64,000 nt of DNA from Planctomycetota bacterium. Lineage in GTDB: Bacteria; Planctomycetota; UBA1135. The stretch spans positions 62,001 through 126,000 of the forward strand of contig JABHIE010000015.1 in the NCBI GenBank assembly GCA_018671175.1. The letters run 5' to 3'. Under the pieces are notes generated by a model, which saw nothing but the letters and a program-made list of their open reading frames with translations, did no database searches and was not told where the DNA came from. Made by a program: the position numbers and the translations under genes. Of this stretch, positions 15,579 to 24,637 are shown in pieces; position 1 is the stretch's first letter, and each line of letters opens with the position of its first letter.

Positions 15579-18500
15579 AAGGAATTTTAACTTGGTTTGC
15601 AGGGCACCCTGTTGCCGCAAACCTTTTGATGATTGGCATTATCGTGGGCGGCGCGCTCACGATGCCGCAGATTAGGCAAGAGGTAACTCCGGAAGTCAAG
15701 CTCGATCAGGTGATGATTTCCGTCCCCTACCCGGGTGCTACGCCGGAAGAAGTCGAAAAAAGCATCTGCTCGCGAATCGAAGAATCCGTTCAAGGTCTTG
15801 CTGGCGTTGACCGCGTTTTGTCCACGGCTAAAGAGCATATGGGTGTTGTGTCGGTTGAGTTTTTGCTCGGTACAAATCGGCAAGAATTTCTCGACGACAT
15901 CAAATCGGCAATCGACCGTATTGACACTTTCCCCGAAGACGCCGAAGACCCAATTGTCACCCTCATGGATGTCAATCTCAATGTGCTGTCCGTTGCCGTC
16001 TGGGGAGACAGCGATTTGCATGGATTGCGTCGCGCAGCCGACCGAGCTCGCGATGCACTGCAAGCAAGCCCAGAGATTTCGTTGGTATCACTTTCAGGAG
16101 TGCCAGCCTATGAAATCTCCATCGAGCTTTCCGAAAAAGCCATGCGGCAACATCGCTTTACTTTTGATGAAGTCGCTCGCGCCGTAAAACTGGCATCTAT
16201 CGATTTACCTGGTGGGGCCATTCGGGCAGAAGGTGGCGAAATCCTTTTGCGAACAGTTGGCCAGGCCTATGAGGCTGTTGATTTCGAAAGCATCCCACTG
16301 CGTGTCTCTGCGAATGGTGAGCGCACATTGCTTGGTGATGTGGCAACCATCATTGATGGCTTCGAAGAGACCGACCTCAAATCACGGTTTAACGGCCAAC
16401 CGGCGGTATTCCTAGGAGTTTTCCGTGTTGGCAGTCAAAGCGCAATCTCAATCTCAAATGCCGCAAAAGTCATCCTTGCCGAGCTTGAGGCCACCTCACC
16501 TGCTGATTTGCACTTCGAAATCACGGCTGATGAATCTGGCGTTTTGCGCGACCGCCTCGACATGATGTTCCGCAACGCCCGCGATGGGCTTATTTTGGTT
16601 TTGATCATGCTCGCGCTCTTCTTGCGAATGCGTCTTGCACTTTGGGTAACGATGGGCATCCCGATTAGTTTTTTGGGTGCAATTTGGTTAATGCCAGCTC
16701 TTGATGTTTCAGTCAATTTAATTTCGCTGTTTGGTTTCATTTTGGTGCTAGGCATCGTGGTTGACGACGCCATTGTTGTTGCTGAAAACATTCACTATCA
16801 CCGTAAGCGCGGTGGCCGTGGAATTGAGCCTGTCGTCAAGGGCGCGCTCGAAGTTGCGACTCCAGTTATTTTTGCTGTGCTCACAACGATTGCTGCATTT
16901 TCGCCCATGCTTGTGCTTCCAGGCAGCATGGGGCAATTTGCGCGGAACATCCCTTTGATTGTGATTGGAACTTTGATCTTTTCTTTGATCGAATCATTGC
17001 TTGTGCTTCCCCACCACTTGCGTGGGCTACCAACTAAAGATGATGAAAAAGGAACGGGCCTTTGGCTGACCGTTCAAGACAAAGTAAACGCCGGCCTCGA
17101 ATGGTTCAGAGATGGCATTTACGCGCGGTCTCTGAAACTGGCGGCTGAGTGGCGGTATGCGACGCTTGCTTTGGCTCTTTTCATTTTGTTTGCGACGATG
17201 GGCTATTTCCAAAGCGGGCGACATAAATTTAATTTCTTCCCAATCATCGAAGCCGATAATGTTGCCGTTGAGCTTGAGATGCCACTCGGCACTCCGGTTT
17301 CAATTACCGAAAAAGCAATCGCTCAGTTTGAAGCAGCGGCGCGCCAACTAAAAGATGAGCTAAAGAATCCTGACGGCTCGCCGACCATCCGCAGCATCAC
17401 GACAACGGTGGGCGCGCATCCGTATCGTGAGCGGCAGTCGTCTACTGGCACGACAAGCGGCAAAGAGTTCCGTGGAGGGCACTTGGCCGAGGTGCGTGTC
17501 GAATTGGCATCTGCCGAGATTCGCAAACTCACTAGCACGGAAATTGGGGTGCTGTGGCAGAGTAAATCAGGTGCCGTCCCTGGGGCTGAACAGATAACTT
17601 TCAACTCCGATATGCTTGGCAATGAAGGTGATGTTGACATTCTTCTTTCTGGGCCAAACCTCTATCAGCTTCAAGACGCAGCCGACCTACTCAAGGCGCA
17701 AGTCCTTGAGGTCGCTGGGGTTACGGGCTCACGCGACACATTCCGCATGGGCAAGCGCGAGTTTCAGTTGAGCGTCAGAGCTGAGGGTGAGGCGCTTGGG
17801 CTGACTCAGGCTTCTCTAGCGCGTCAGGTCCGGCAAGCGTTCCACGGGGAAGAAGCGCAGAGTGTGCAGAGGGGCCGAGACGAGGTCAAGATTATGGTTC
17901 GTTACCCCGCCGTCGATCGCACTTATGCGGCTGCTCTTGACGAGCTACGCCTCCGCACTCCTCGCGGCGAAATCCCTTTTCATCAAGCCGCGACCGTTCA
18001 TGATGGCCGTGGATTTTCCGAGATCAATCGCATCGACCGCAATCGTGGTATCCATGTTTTGGTCAATCTCGACCGCAAGCAAATAACCGCTGGCGACCTT
18101 GCGGCCATTCTTGATCAAGATCATTTGCCCAAACTGCGTGAGCAATTTCATGGCATCACAACGAGCTATGACGGGCGGCAGCGTAGGCAATCTGATTTTA
18201 TGGGAGCCATCGGCGCAAAAGCCATTCTCGCACTCTTGGCGATTTTCGTTTTGCTCGCCATCCCATTGCGCAGTTACTCACAACCGCTTGTCATCATGAC
18301 CGCCATCCCTTTTGGCATTGTGGGTGCGTTTTGGGGTCATGTTGCGATGGACATGGATTTAGCGATTTTCTCCATCATCGGGTTAACTGCACTTTCAGGG
18401 GTGGTCGTTAACGATTCGCTGGTCATGGTTGACTTCATTAACCAAGCACGCAAATTAGGGATGACCGCGCGCGAGGCCGTCATGGAATCGGGCATCCGAC

Positions 18501-18718
18501 GATTTAGAGCCATTTCTCTTACGACGCTGACAACCTTTGCAGGTCTAACTCCGCTCTTGCTTGAGAAGAGTATGCAAGCGCAGTTCATCATGCCTATGGC
18601 GGTCACTTTGGCTTTCGGTGTGGTTTTTGCGACGGCGGTTACTTTGATTCTTGTCCCTGTGCTTTACCTGATTGCGGAAGACCTCGGCAACTTGCGTGGG
18701 GCACGCAACTCGGCATAG
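15575..18718 (+). CDS. RND efflux transporter permease (AcrB/MexF superfamily)
   Basis: Proton-driven inner-membrane pump of 1047 residues, the normal length for the HAE family. The N-terminal helix is followed by a porter domain containing VPYPGATPEEVEKSI. TM2-6 include LVLIMLALFLRMRLALWVTMGIPISFLGA and the TM4 motif GIVVDDAIVVAENI with the proton-relay Asp pair. A second porter domain leads to C-terminal TMs with SGVVVNDSLVMVDFINQAR. The operon order tetR, OMF, MFP, RND argues for drug or metabolite export under TetR control. Confidence 0.95.
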   Translation: MKGILTWFAGHPVAANLLMIGIIVGGALTMPQIRQEVTPEVKLDQVMISVPYPGATPEEVEKSICSRIEESVQGLAGVDRVLSTAKEHMGVVSVEFLLGTNRQEFLDDIKSAIDRIDTFPEDAEDPIVTLMDVNLNVLSVAVWGDSDLHGLRRAADRARDALQASPEISLVSLSGVPAYEISIELSEKAMRQHRFTFDEVARAVKLASIDLPGGAIRAEGGEILLRTVGQAYEAVDFESIPLRVSANGERTLLGDVATIIDGFEETDLKSRFNGQPAVFLGVFRVGSQSAISISNAAKVILAELEATSPADLHFEITADESGVLRDRLDMMFRNARDGLILVLIMLALFLRMRLALWVTMGIPISFLGAIWLMPALDVSVNLISLFGFILVLGIVVDDAIVVAENIHYHRKRGGRGIEPVVKGALEVATPVIFAVLTTIAAFSPMLVLPGSMGQFARNIPLIVIGTLIFSLIESLLVLPHHLRGLPTKDDEKGTGLWLTVQDKVNAGLEWFRDGIYARSLKLAAEWRYATLALALFILFATMGYFQSGRHKFNFFPIIEADNVAVELEMPLGTPVSITEKAIAQFEAAARQLKDELKNPDGSPTIRSITTTVGAHPYRERQSSTGTTSGKEFRGGHLAEVRVELASAEIRKLTSTEIGVLWQSKSGAVPGAEQITFNSDMLGNEGDVDILLSGPNLYQLQDAADLLKAQVLEVAGVTGSRDTFRMGKREFQLSVRAEGEALGLTQASLARQVRQAFHGEEAQSVQRGRDEVKIMVRYPAVDRTYAAALDELRLRTPRGEIPFHQAATVHDGRGFSEINRIDRNRGIHVLVNLDRKQITAGDLAAILDQDHLPKLREQFHGITTSYDGRQRRQSDFMGAIGAKAILALLAIFVLLAIPLRSYSQPLVIMTAIPFGIVGAFWGHVAMDMDLAIFSIIGLTALSGVVVNDSLVMVDFINQARKLGMTAREAVMESGIRRFRAISLTTLTTFAGLTPLLLEKSMQAQFIMPMAVTLAFGVVFATAVTLILVPVLYLIAEDLGNLRGARNSA

Positions 18719-18768
18719 CGCGCATCTCCCCCAATGCCTTGGGATTAGGATTCCGCGATTAACTTTGC

Positions 18769-18797
18769 TTGACAAAGTGCTTTGCCCCGCATAGAGT
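18769..18797 (+). promoter_or_regulatory. Promoter of the 18.8-20.8 kb operon
   Basis: TTGACA (18769-18774), a 17-bp spacer and TAGAGT (18792-18797) lie 6 nt before the ATG at 18804. Transcription should start on the start codon itself. Confidence 0.7.
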
Positions 18798-18803
18798 GCC
18801 GTC

Positions 18804-19430
18804 ATGAATGACCCGCTCAACCTCGACTCCATCGAAGAGAACGCCTACCGCAAAAGTAATTTAGACGACGGCATCTTTGATATTTTGATTGGCTTTTGCC
18901 TACTTCTGTGGGCGGTTTCCCTGCATTTCGATTATGGGGCCCTTGGAGGCATCTGGTTTGCCGTGCTCTTTCCAACTGTTGCCCCCATCCGCAAAAAACT
19001 GATGCTGCAGCGTGTTGGCTCAGCTCAACCCACACCTGAGCGCCAAAGCAAAGAGACCAAGAAACGCTCTACGCTTATCTTCACGCTAGCAGGCACTTTC
19101 CTACTTGGTGTTGCAGCTTTCTTTCTCTTCGCGGCTAAAGACGGCTTGGTCGGCGACCTTGCCGAATCGATGCGGGGCCTGGGCAGCTCTATCCTCGCCG
19201 TTCCGCTGGTACTTATTTCAATCATGATTGCAATCACATATAAATTACCACGCGCTTTCTTTTATGCTTTTTTTGTCGTAGCTTCTTTCTCTTTGGTGCG
19301 CTTTGCTGAAACCAGTGACCACTGGAGTCAAATCCACATTGCCATATTGCTTTCCGCAATTGCGCCCATCGTTACGGGCACACTGCTTCTACGCAAGTAC
19401 CTTCACGACCACCCCGTGCTTCTTCCTTGA
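18804..19430 (+). CDS. Multispan membrane protein of unknown function
   Basis: The 208 residues contain five or six hydrophobic segments: about 28-65 (two close helices), 92-112, 130-150, 152-172 and 178-198. A short charged N-terminus contains ENAYRKSNLDDGIFDI. No catalytic motif is recognised. The TGA at 19428-19430 overlaps the TTG start of a small winged-helix regulator, a coupling typical of a membrane protein and its cognate DNA-binding partner. First gene of an operon with a sigma-70-type promoter. Confidence 0.75.
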   Translation: MNDPLNLDSIEENAYRKSNLDDGIFDILIGFCLLLWAVSLHFDYGALGGIWFAVLFPTVAPIRKKLMLQRVGSAQPTPERQSKETKKRSTLIFTLAGTFLLGVAAFFLFAAKDGLVGDLAESMRGLGSSILAVPLVLISIMIAITYKLPRAFFYAFFVVASFSLVRFAETSDHWSQIHIAILLSAIAPIVTGTLLLRKYLHDHPVLLP

Positions 19431-19702
19431 ACCTCGACCCACTGATTCACGCACCTGCAAGGCTTGCGATTCTCTCTCACTTGTTTGTGGTCGAGAGTGC
19501 TGACGCTACATGGTTGCTCGCCCAAACGGGCTTGACTTGGGGCAATTTATCCAGCCACATGACTAAGCTTGAAGAGGCGAAATACATCCAGGTCAAAAAA
19601 ACTTTTGTTGATCGTAAACCCACAACGATTCTGCAGATGAGCACTAAGGGTCGCAGGGCATTCGAGGCCTATCGAGAAGACATGCGGCAATTGATAGAAT
19701 AA
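19427..19702 (+). CDS. Winged-helix transcriptional regulator (MarR/ArsR-like)
   Basis: A 91-residue single-domain DNA-binding protein. LIHAPARLAILSHLFVVE is helix 1. LAQTGLTWGNLSSHMTKLEEAKYIQVKKTF is helix-turn-helix plus wing, close to the DUF/HTH_34 winged-helix group related to MarR. TTG at 19427 is the only start compatible with this N-terminus and overlaps the upstream stop. It likely controls its own operon; no operator repeat was found. Confidence 0.85.
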   Translation: MNLDPLIHAPARLAILSHLFVVESADATWLLAQTGLTWGNLSSHMTKLEEAKYIQVKKTFVDRKPTTILQMSTKGRRAFEAYREDMRQLIE

Positions 19703-19707
19703 GCCGC

Positions 19708-20427
19708 ATGGCGACATCCTTAAAAATGCGGTCTTGGCTCGGCAAACTTTCTGCTGTAGCGACTCCCGGCTTGCTGCTGCTCTCCTGTGCATCTCAACAA
19801 GAGCAAGTTTCGACTGCTGAACTAAACGCACCCCTTGAGCAAGCGACCTATTTAGACGCGCCGCTCATCCCAATGTGAACGGGCTGACCCGGTGAGGGCG
19901 CTCCGGTTCGGGGTGCAGGTTTACTACAAGAAAATCTCTGGAGCTTTTCGGCACGCCAAGTTTTGGTTTCCGATACAAATCGAGCGCCCATTGAGTTTTC
20001 ACTCGTCAGACGATTCGGCGACAACCTCCGCGCTGGCATGGAATTTATGCCACGCAAAAATCGTTGGTCGCCAGTCTGGAATTGGCGTTTAATCGAAGCC
20101 GACGGCTGGCGACCTGCGATTGCTCTTGGGCAAAGTTCTGCTTGGCCTTCAAGCAAGACTAGCGGCTCGGCGTTTACCCTCACGGCGGCTCAGAGTTTCG
20201 GCAAAGGCTTCAGCGGCTACCTATCAGCTAGTTACGCCCCCAACGGCGACCTCTGGCAAATCCCAGCGGGCGTGAATTGGCGCGTTAATCAAGATTGGAC
20301 CACGCGAATCATGTGGGACGGAAACAACCTTCACCCAATCGTCACGCGGCACATCGACAACTGGAGCATGAGTCTCATCATGCTCGATGGCAGCGACCCA
20401 ACTTTGGCGTTTTCAATCGGGTTTTGA
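19708..20427 (+). pseudogene. Lipoprotein gene with two in-frame TGA codons (recoded or broken)
   Basis: One frame runs from ATG 19708 to TGA 20425-20427 (239 residues), interrupted only by TGA at 19876-19878 (codon 57) and 19885-19887 (codon 60). The N-terminus is a lipoprotein signal ending LLLLSCAS. The part after the second TGA reads on as a beta-rich, Trp-containing protein ending in SIGF, like an outer-membrane barrel strand. The TGA spacing is UxxU. A small stem (19889-19906) with its loop 17 nt after the first TGA could be a SECIS. Alternatives are two nonsense mutations (both from Trp TGG) or sequence error. It lies between the regulator and a VOC gene that overlaps it by TGATG, so its 3' end is under coupling. 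Confidence 0.6.
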
Positions 20428-20810
20428 TGGGCGACCTTTTCATCCTTTATGTTTCCCATCAGCCTAGAGCGCGTGACTTTTACGCGATTGCGCTAAACAC
20501 GGCGCCGACAATCGACACACCTGGCATGACTGAATTCCCACTTCCAGGTGGCGGCTCTTTAGGTTTAATGCCTGAGTCTGGCATACATCAGCTCCTCAAA
20601 AAAGGTGGCCTGCCCGACCCGTCCAAGGCGGATGGCATCCCTCGCGCTGAGATTTATTTGCGAGTGGCCGACCCTGCCGCAGCCCACGCACGCGCCCTTT
20701 CCGCTGGTGCGCGCGAGCTTCAAAAACTAACTCTCATGGATTGGGCGGATGAAGTGGCCTATTGCCTCGACCCGTTCGGGCATGTTTTGGCTTTTGCTCG
20801 CACAAAATAG
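20427..20810 (+). CDS. VOC-superfamily (glyoxalase/bleomycin-resistance-like) protein
   Basis: A 127-residue single-domain vicinal-oxygen-chelate protein. FILYVSHQPRARDFYAIAL is the first beta-alpha unit, and AEIYLRVADPAAAHARALSAGA followed by DEVAYCLDPFGHVLAFAR is the second. The substrate cannot be assigned. The usual metal-ligand His and Glu are only partly evident, so it may be non-enzymatic. ATG 20427 overlaps the preceding stop as TGATG. Confidence 0.85.
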   Translation: MGDLFILYVSHQPRARDFYAIALNTAPTIDTPGMTEFPLPGGGSLGLMPESGIHQLLKKGGLPDPSKADGIPRAEIYLRVADPAAAHARALSAGARELQKLTLMDWADEVAYCLDPFGHVLAFARTK

Positions 20811-20894
20811 CGCTCAAGCAACCAGCGGAATCGCCTTTTTTCGCATACACTTGATGGAACTTAGGGTCGCACGAAATCGTCCTTGTCTAAGCCC

Positions 20895-22718
20895 ATGCTC
20901 TCCCTTCTCCCCTCCATCCTCCTCCTTGCAGCGGCAGCACAAGAGCCGCAGCCCGTTTACCCCGAAGGCGCCGACATTTCGCGCGCGCTGACGAAAGCCG
21001 AAACACAATGGCTAAAAACGCATGACCTCGTGCGCCCTGCCGCAGCAACTCCTCCAGCTGAGGGCCCTGTTTTTTGTGTTCCAGAATACGCGCCCATGGA
21101 TGGCATCCTGATTGCTTGGGAAGGCACGAATGGCCAGAAAACGATTTTGGCTCAGATGGCTGCAGCGGTCACGACGATGGCGGACGCAAAGGTTTACTGC
21201 GTAGTTGATAGCGCGAGTGAGATTTCTGCCGCAACAAACTCGATTCAAGGTCAAGGCGCCGACATGAATCTGGTCGAGTTCCCCATCACAAAAACCGACA
21301 CAATCTGGATTCGGGATTACGGCCCGCGATACATCTATCAAAATGGTGTGCGAGCGATTGTTGATCATGATTACAACCGTCCGCGCAACAACGACAATGC
21401 CTTCCCTGATTTTTTTAGCCGCTATCGGCATCGCGCTTATTACAACCATGATTTGACGCATGGTGGTGGCAATTTTCATCTTGATGCACTTGGCGGTGGT
21501 TATTTAACTCGATTAATTACAAATGAAAATAACGGCATGGGCGAGGCATATATTCACGGCGTTTTTGATGCCTATCAAAATTTAGATTGCACTTTTTTCG
21601 CCCCCTTCCCGAGCAGTGTTGATTCCACGCAACATTTAGATATGTGGATGATTGTGGTCGATGACGACAAGGTCATTATTAGCGAATGGCCGACGCAAGG
21701 TTCGAGCACGCAAGCACAAATCTGCGATGCTGCGGCGGCAACGATGGCGGCTAAGGGCTTCCAAGTTTTCCGAATGCCCGCAAAAAGTACAAGCGGCTGG
21801 AACGGCGTGCATTACACCTACACCAATGCGGTTATGTGCAATGACATTGTGATGGTGCCGCAGTTTTCAAACAGCGCCATTTCTCAATACAACAGTACCG
21901 CTTTGCAAGTTTGGCAAGCGGCCTGCCCAAGCAAAACGATTGTGCCCATTAATTCTGATGCTTTGGTCACGAGCGCGGGCGTAATGCACTGCGTCATGAT
22001 GCATGTGCCCGCCGCGAGTGATGGCGACAACCCAACGGCATATCTAGTTGGCCCAAACGATGGCAGTTTCGCCGCAGGGGCGCCGATTGAAGTGTCATGG
22101 ATTTCTGATGATGACCTAGGTGTCGCTTCGGTCAATTTAGATTATTCCATTGATGGTGGCGCCACTTGGCAGTCTATCGCCACAGGCCTACCTTTGGCCG
22201 GTTCATTCACCTGGGTTTCACCGATGGCTGCGACCACGCAAGGGCAAATCCGCGTGACGGCATACGACGCAAATGCTTTGTCGCAGTTTGATATCAACGA
22301 CACTGATTTAGAGTTTGGCGCAAGTGGTGGAAATACCGCGCAGCTTATCCCTTATGGTTCAGGCAAGGCCGGGTCGAATGGCATGCCTGCGCTAACGGCT
22401 TCTGCGCTACCCATTTTGGGCACGCAGATTCAATTTGAGATCAATCAAGTGCGCGGCAACAGCCCTCTTTATTTGATCTTTGGTTCTGCACCAGCGAACG
22501 ACCCATTCGACGGAGCCAATGTACTTGTAGATTATTCCACTTATTACTCGCTTCATTCCAACGCAATCGGGCAAGCCACGATGCCGGGCAATGTCCCAGC
22601 AAATGGCGCCTATGCGGGCATGAGCTTTTTCTGGCAAGTGTGGGTGCCAAATGACCCCGCCGCAGCAGGTGCCGGATGGGCTTGCACAGCAGGTTTAGAG
22701 ACGGTTCTAGGCTATTAG
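20895..22718 (+). CDS. Exported agmatine deiminase/PPAD-family protein with C-terminal beta domains
   Basis: Belongs to the porphyromonas-type peptidyl-arginine deiminase and agmatine deiminase family (PF04371). Catalytic segments are TIWIRDYGP (about 135), HLDMWMIVVDDD (about 245), and the nucleophile region SAGVMHCVMMHVP (about 370). An N-terminal signal peptide (LLPSILLLAAAAQ) predicts export. Residues after about 385 form an Ig-like segment and a further beta domain, giving 607 residues against about 350 for the plain enzyme. ATG 20895 is preferred over an upstream TTG. Extracellular guanidine or peptidyl-arginine hydrolysis is inferred. Confidence 0.85.
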   Translation: MLSLLPSILLLAAAAQEPQPVYPEGADISRALTKAETQWLKTHDLVRPAAATPPAEGPVFCVPEYAPMDGILIAWEGTNGQKTILAQMAAAVTTMADAKVYCVVDSASEISAATNSIQGQGADMNLVEFPITKTDTIWIRDYGPRYIYQNGVRAIVDHDYNRPRNNDNAFPDFFSRYRHRAYYNHDLTHGGGNFHLDALGGGYLTRLITNENNGMGEAYIHGVFDAYQNLDCTFFAPFPSSVDSTQHLDMWMIVVDDDKVIISEWPTQGSSTQAQICDAAAATMAAKGFQVFRMPAKSTSGWNGVHYTYTNAVMCNDIVMVPQFSNSAISQYNSTALQVWQAACPSKTIVPINSDALVTSAGVMHCVMMHVPAASDGDNPTAYLVGPNDGSFAAGAPIEVSWISDDDLGVASVNLDYSIDGGATWQSIATGLPLAGSFTWVSPMAATTQGQIRVTAYDANALSQFDINDTDLEFGASGGNTAQLIPYGSGKAGSNGMPALTASALPILGTQIQFEINQVRGNSPLYLIFGSAPANDPFDGANVLVDYSTYYSLHSNAIGQATMPGNVPANGAYAGMSFFWQVWVPNDPAAAGAGWACTAGLETVLGY

Positions 22719-22762
22719 CCCTTTTCAGCGCGCTTGCCATTTTTCAGGCCAAGCAAAGTCAC

Positions 22763-22854
22763 CGCGAAGCGAAGACGGAGCGAAGCGAAGTCAACTCGCC
22801 TTCGCGGAGTCTCGAGGCCGGCCAGCGCATGCGGCCCGAAGGGTTGCGATGCGA

Positions 22855-22855
<1 letters not shown>
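22763..22855. repeat. Repetitive, hairpin-rich spacer next to tRNA-Gly
   Basis: The word GCGAAGCGAAG occurs twice within about 25 bp near 22763-22787, and CTTCGCG near 22800 can fold back on it. CGGCC/GGCCG words follow at 22815-22835. No gene was found here. It could form a 3' structure for the minus-strand tRNA transcript. Confidence 0.4.
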
Positions 22856-22930
<75 letters not shown>

Positions 22931-23080
22931 GCGCAAATCGCGGGAATAGTCTACGGTGGCCACGCCCCATCGCCAAAGCGTCGAAAAAAGAGGGGTAAAA
23001 AAGCACCCACTAGGATTACGCAATTCGATTTTCGTGATAGACTATAAGCGGTTCTTTTTCCTTAATCGCAAACTCTTGCC

Positions 23081-24622
23081 ATGTTCCTTTCTTTCCTCGC
23101 AGTCCTCCCCCTACTCTGCGCATCAACAACACATGTCGTTGACGCAGGCGGAGCGGGAACTTTTCTAACCATCCAGAGCGCGATTGACGCGTCGCTTGCG
23201 GGCGATCTTATCCAGATCAACCCAGGCACTTACGAGGAGGATCTCATTGTCGATGTGAGCGTGACAATTTTTGCTCAGACACCTGGTACTGTCACAATTT
23301 ATCCCGCCACAAGTAATGCTGGCACGGGCGTCGGCGGCCAAGTTGGTACGACCACACAATCGTGTCTCATTCGCGCGCATGATGTTACTTTGGAAGACCT
23401 GCTTTTCATTGGCGACAATCCAAATTTCAGCCCTCAGTTTGATGCGCGAAATGGAATTGTAACGGATTACGAAAGTGGCACCTGGGATCGTCTCACAGTG
23501 CGTCGCTGCACCGCGCGCAAATATCTTCACCGTGCTTTTTATGTGGTAAACGGCACCGGGCATTTCCTTGTCGACTGCATTGCGCGACGCACGCTTTCAA
23601 TGGGTTTTGAATCTTGCGGTTTTATGATTTATCGCGCTTCGGCTGAAGTGAGAAACTGCACGGCAACCGACTGCGGAATTGGTATCGCAACACACAATGG
23701 ATCGACTGTAGTTTTGGACTCTAACTACGCTGAGTCTTGCGAATTAGGAATCTTATGCAATGGCACGCCAGCGGCATCAACCGTTACAAACAATGAATTG
23801 GTCGATTGCGACCAGGGCATCCAATTGATTGGCACGAGGGCGCACATTGATGTAACGAACAACCTCTTCCTGCGCAATCGTTGGGGGTTGAGTTACTTTG
23901 GTTCAAACGGCACGGCGACAATCGCAAACAACCTTTTTGACGCTGATGGTGAGCTTGGCCTCACTGGCATTCATGCAATGACTGACCTCGCGCCTTGGGG
24001 CGTAAATGATGTGCGAGGAACTGTAACCAATAACCAATTTTTAGGGATGGAAATCGGCATCATCTTAGATGAAACAGTGGGTCTGCAAAGCAATGTCATC
24101 GACCTCACGATTGGTGGTGCACCTGATGAAGGTAATTCATTCTTTGGAAGCAGCGCGCACAATCTATTCTTGGATCACTGCGATGACCCTATCAATGCGA
24201 CTTACAACAACTGGGGCGTGCCGAAAGGTGGCGACATCGAGGCGACAATCTTTCATCATTTTGATGATGCGAATCTTGGCCTAGTCGATTTTAGCTCTTC
24301 TGTTTTTGAGTTGCTTCTAGAGGCTAGCGGCATCGTTGCAAACCAAATGGGCGCGTTTACTCTTACGGGCGCAACCCCACTTTCAACCGTGATGTTAGTC
24401 GTTTCGACAACCGGGCCGGGGCCAGAAAGCTCACCTTATGGTGATCTATACATCTCATCGCCCCATTTCTTCTTGCCAAACATGACATCGAGCTCTAGCG
24501 GCGTTGCAAGCACTCACATTATGGTTGACCCAAACTATGTGGGTCGCACTTTTTGGATGCAAGGTTTTGATTTAGCGAGCAAAACGCTCAGCAACGGCAT
24601 CGAAGTGCTCGTGCTAAATTAA
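23081..24622 (+). CDS. Secreted right-handed parallel beta-helix protein
   Basis: The 513 residues begin with a signal peptide (FLSFLAVLPLLCAS). IQSAIDASLAGDLIQINPGTYEEDLIV is typical of the pectate-lyase-like DUF1565 or NosD type start. Repeating coils follow, with VRRCTARK, VRNCTATDCG, VVLDSNYAESC, NNELVDCDQGI and NNLFLRNRWGL. The coils end near residue 390, and the last 120 residues form a separate beta domain. No lyase catalytic site is recognisable, so surface structure or carbohydrate binding is more likely than a named enzyme. Confidence 0.85.
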   Translation: MFLSFLAVLPLLCASTTHVVDAGGAGTFLTIQSAIDASLAGDLIQINPGTYEEDLIVDVSVTIFAQTPGTVTIYPATSNAGTGVGGQVGTTTQSCLIRAHDVTLEDLLFIGDNPNFSPQFDARNGIVTDYESGTWDRLTVRRCTARKYLHRAFYVVNGTGHFLVDCIARRTLSMGFESCGFMIYRASAEVRNCTATDCGIGIATHNGSTVVLDSNYAESCELGILCNGTPAASTVTNNELVDCDQGIQLIGTRAHIDVTNNLFLRNRWGLSYFGSNGTATIANNLFDADGELGLTGIHAMTDLAPWGVNDVRGTVTNNQFLGMEIGIILDETVGLQSNVIDLTIGGAPDEGNSFFGSSAHNLFLDHCDDPINATYNNWGVPKGGDIEATIFHHFDDANLGLVDFSSSVFELLLEASGIVANQMGAFTLTGATPLSTVMLVVSTTGPGPESSPYGDLYISSPHFFLPNMTSSSSGVASTHIMVDPNYVGRTFWMQGFDLASKTLSNGIEVLVLN

Positions 24623-24637
24623 AGGCCAAAACAAACT

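Noticed and set aside
19876-19887. Genetic code with TGA read as tryptophan
   Set aside because: Many intact genes here end with TGA at the expected place, including the ATGA overlaps at 14415-14418 and 15575-15578, and Trp is encoded by TGG throughout. The three strong in-frame TGAs fall on catalytic Cys positions, not on Trp positions.
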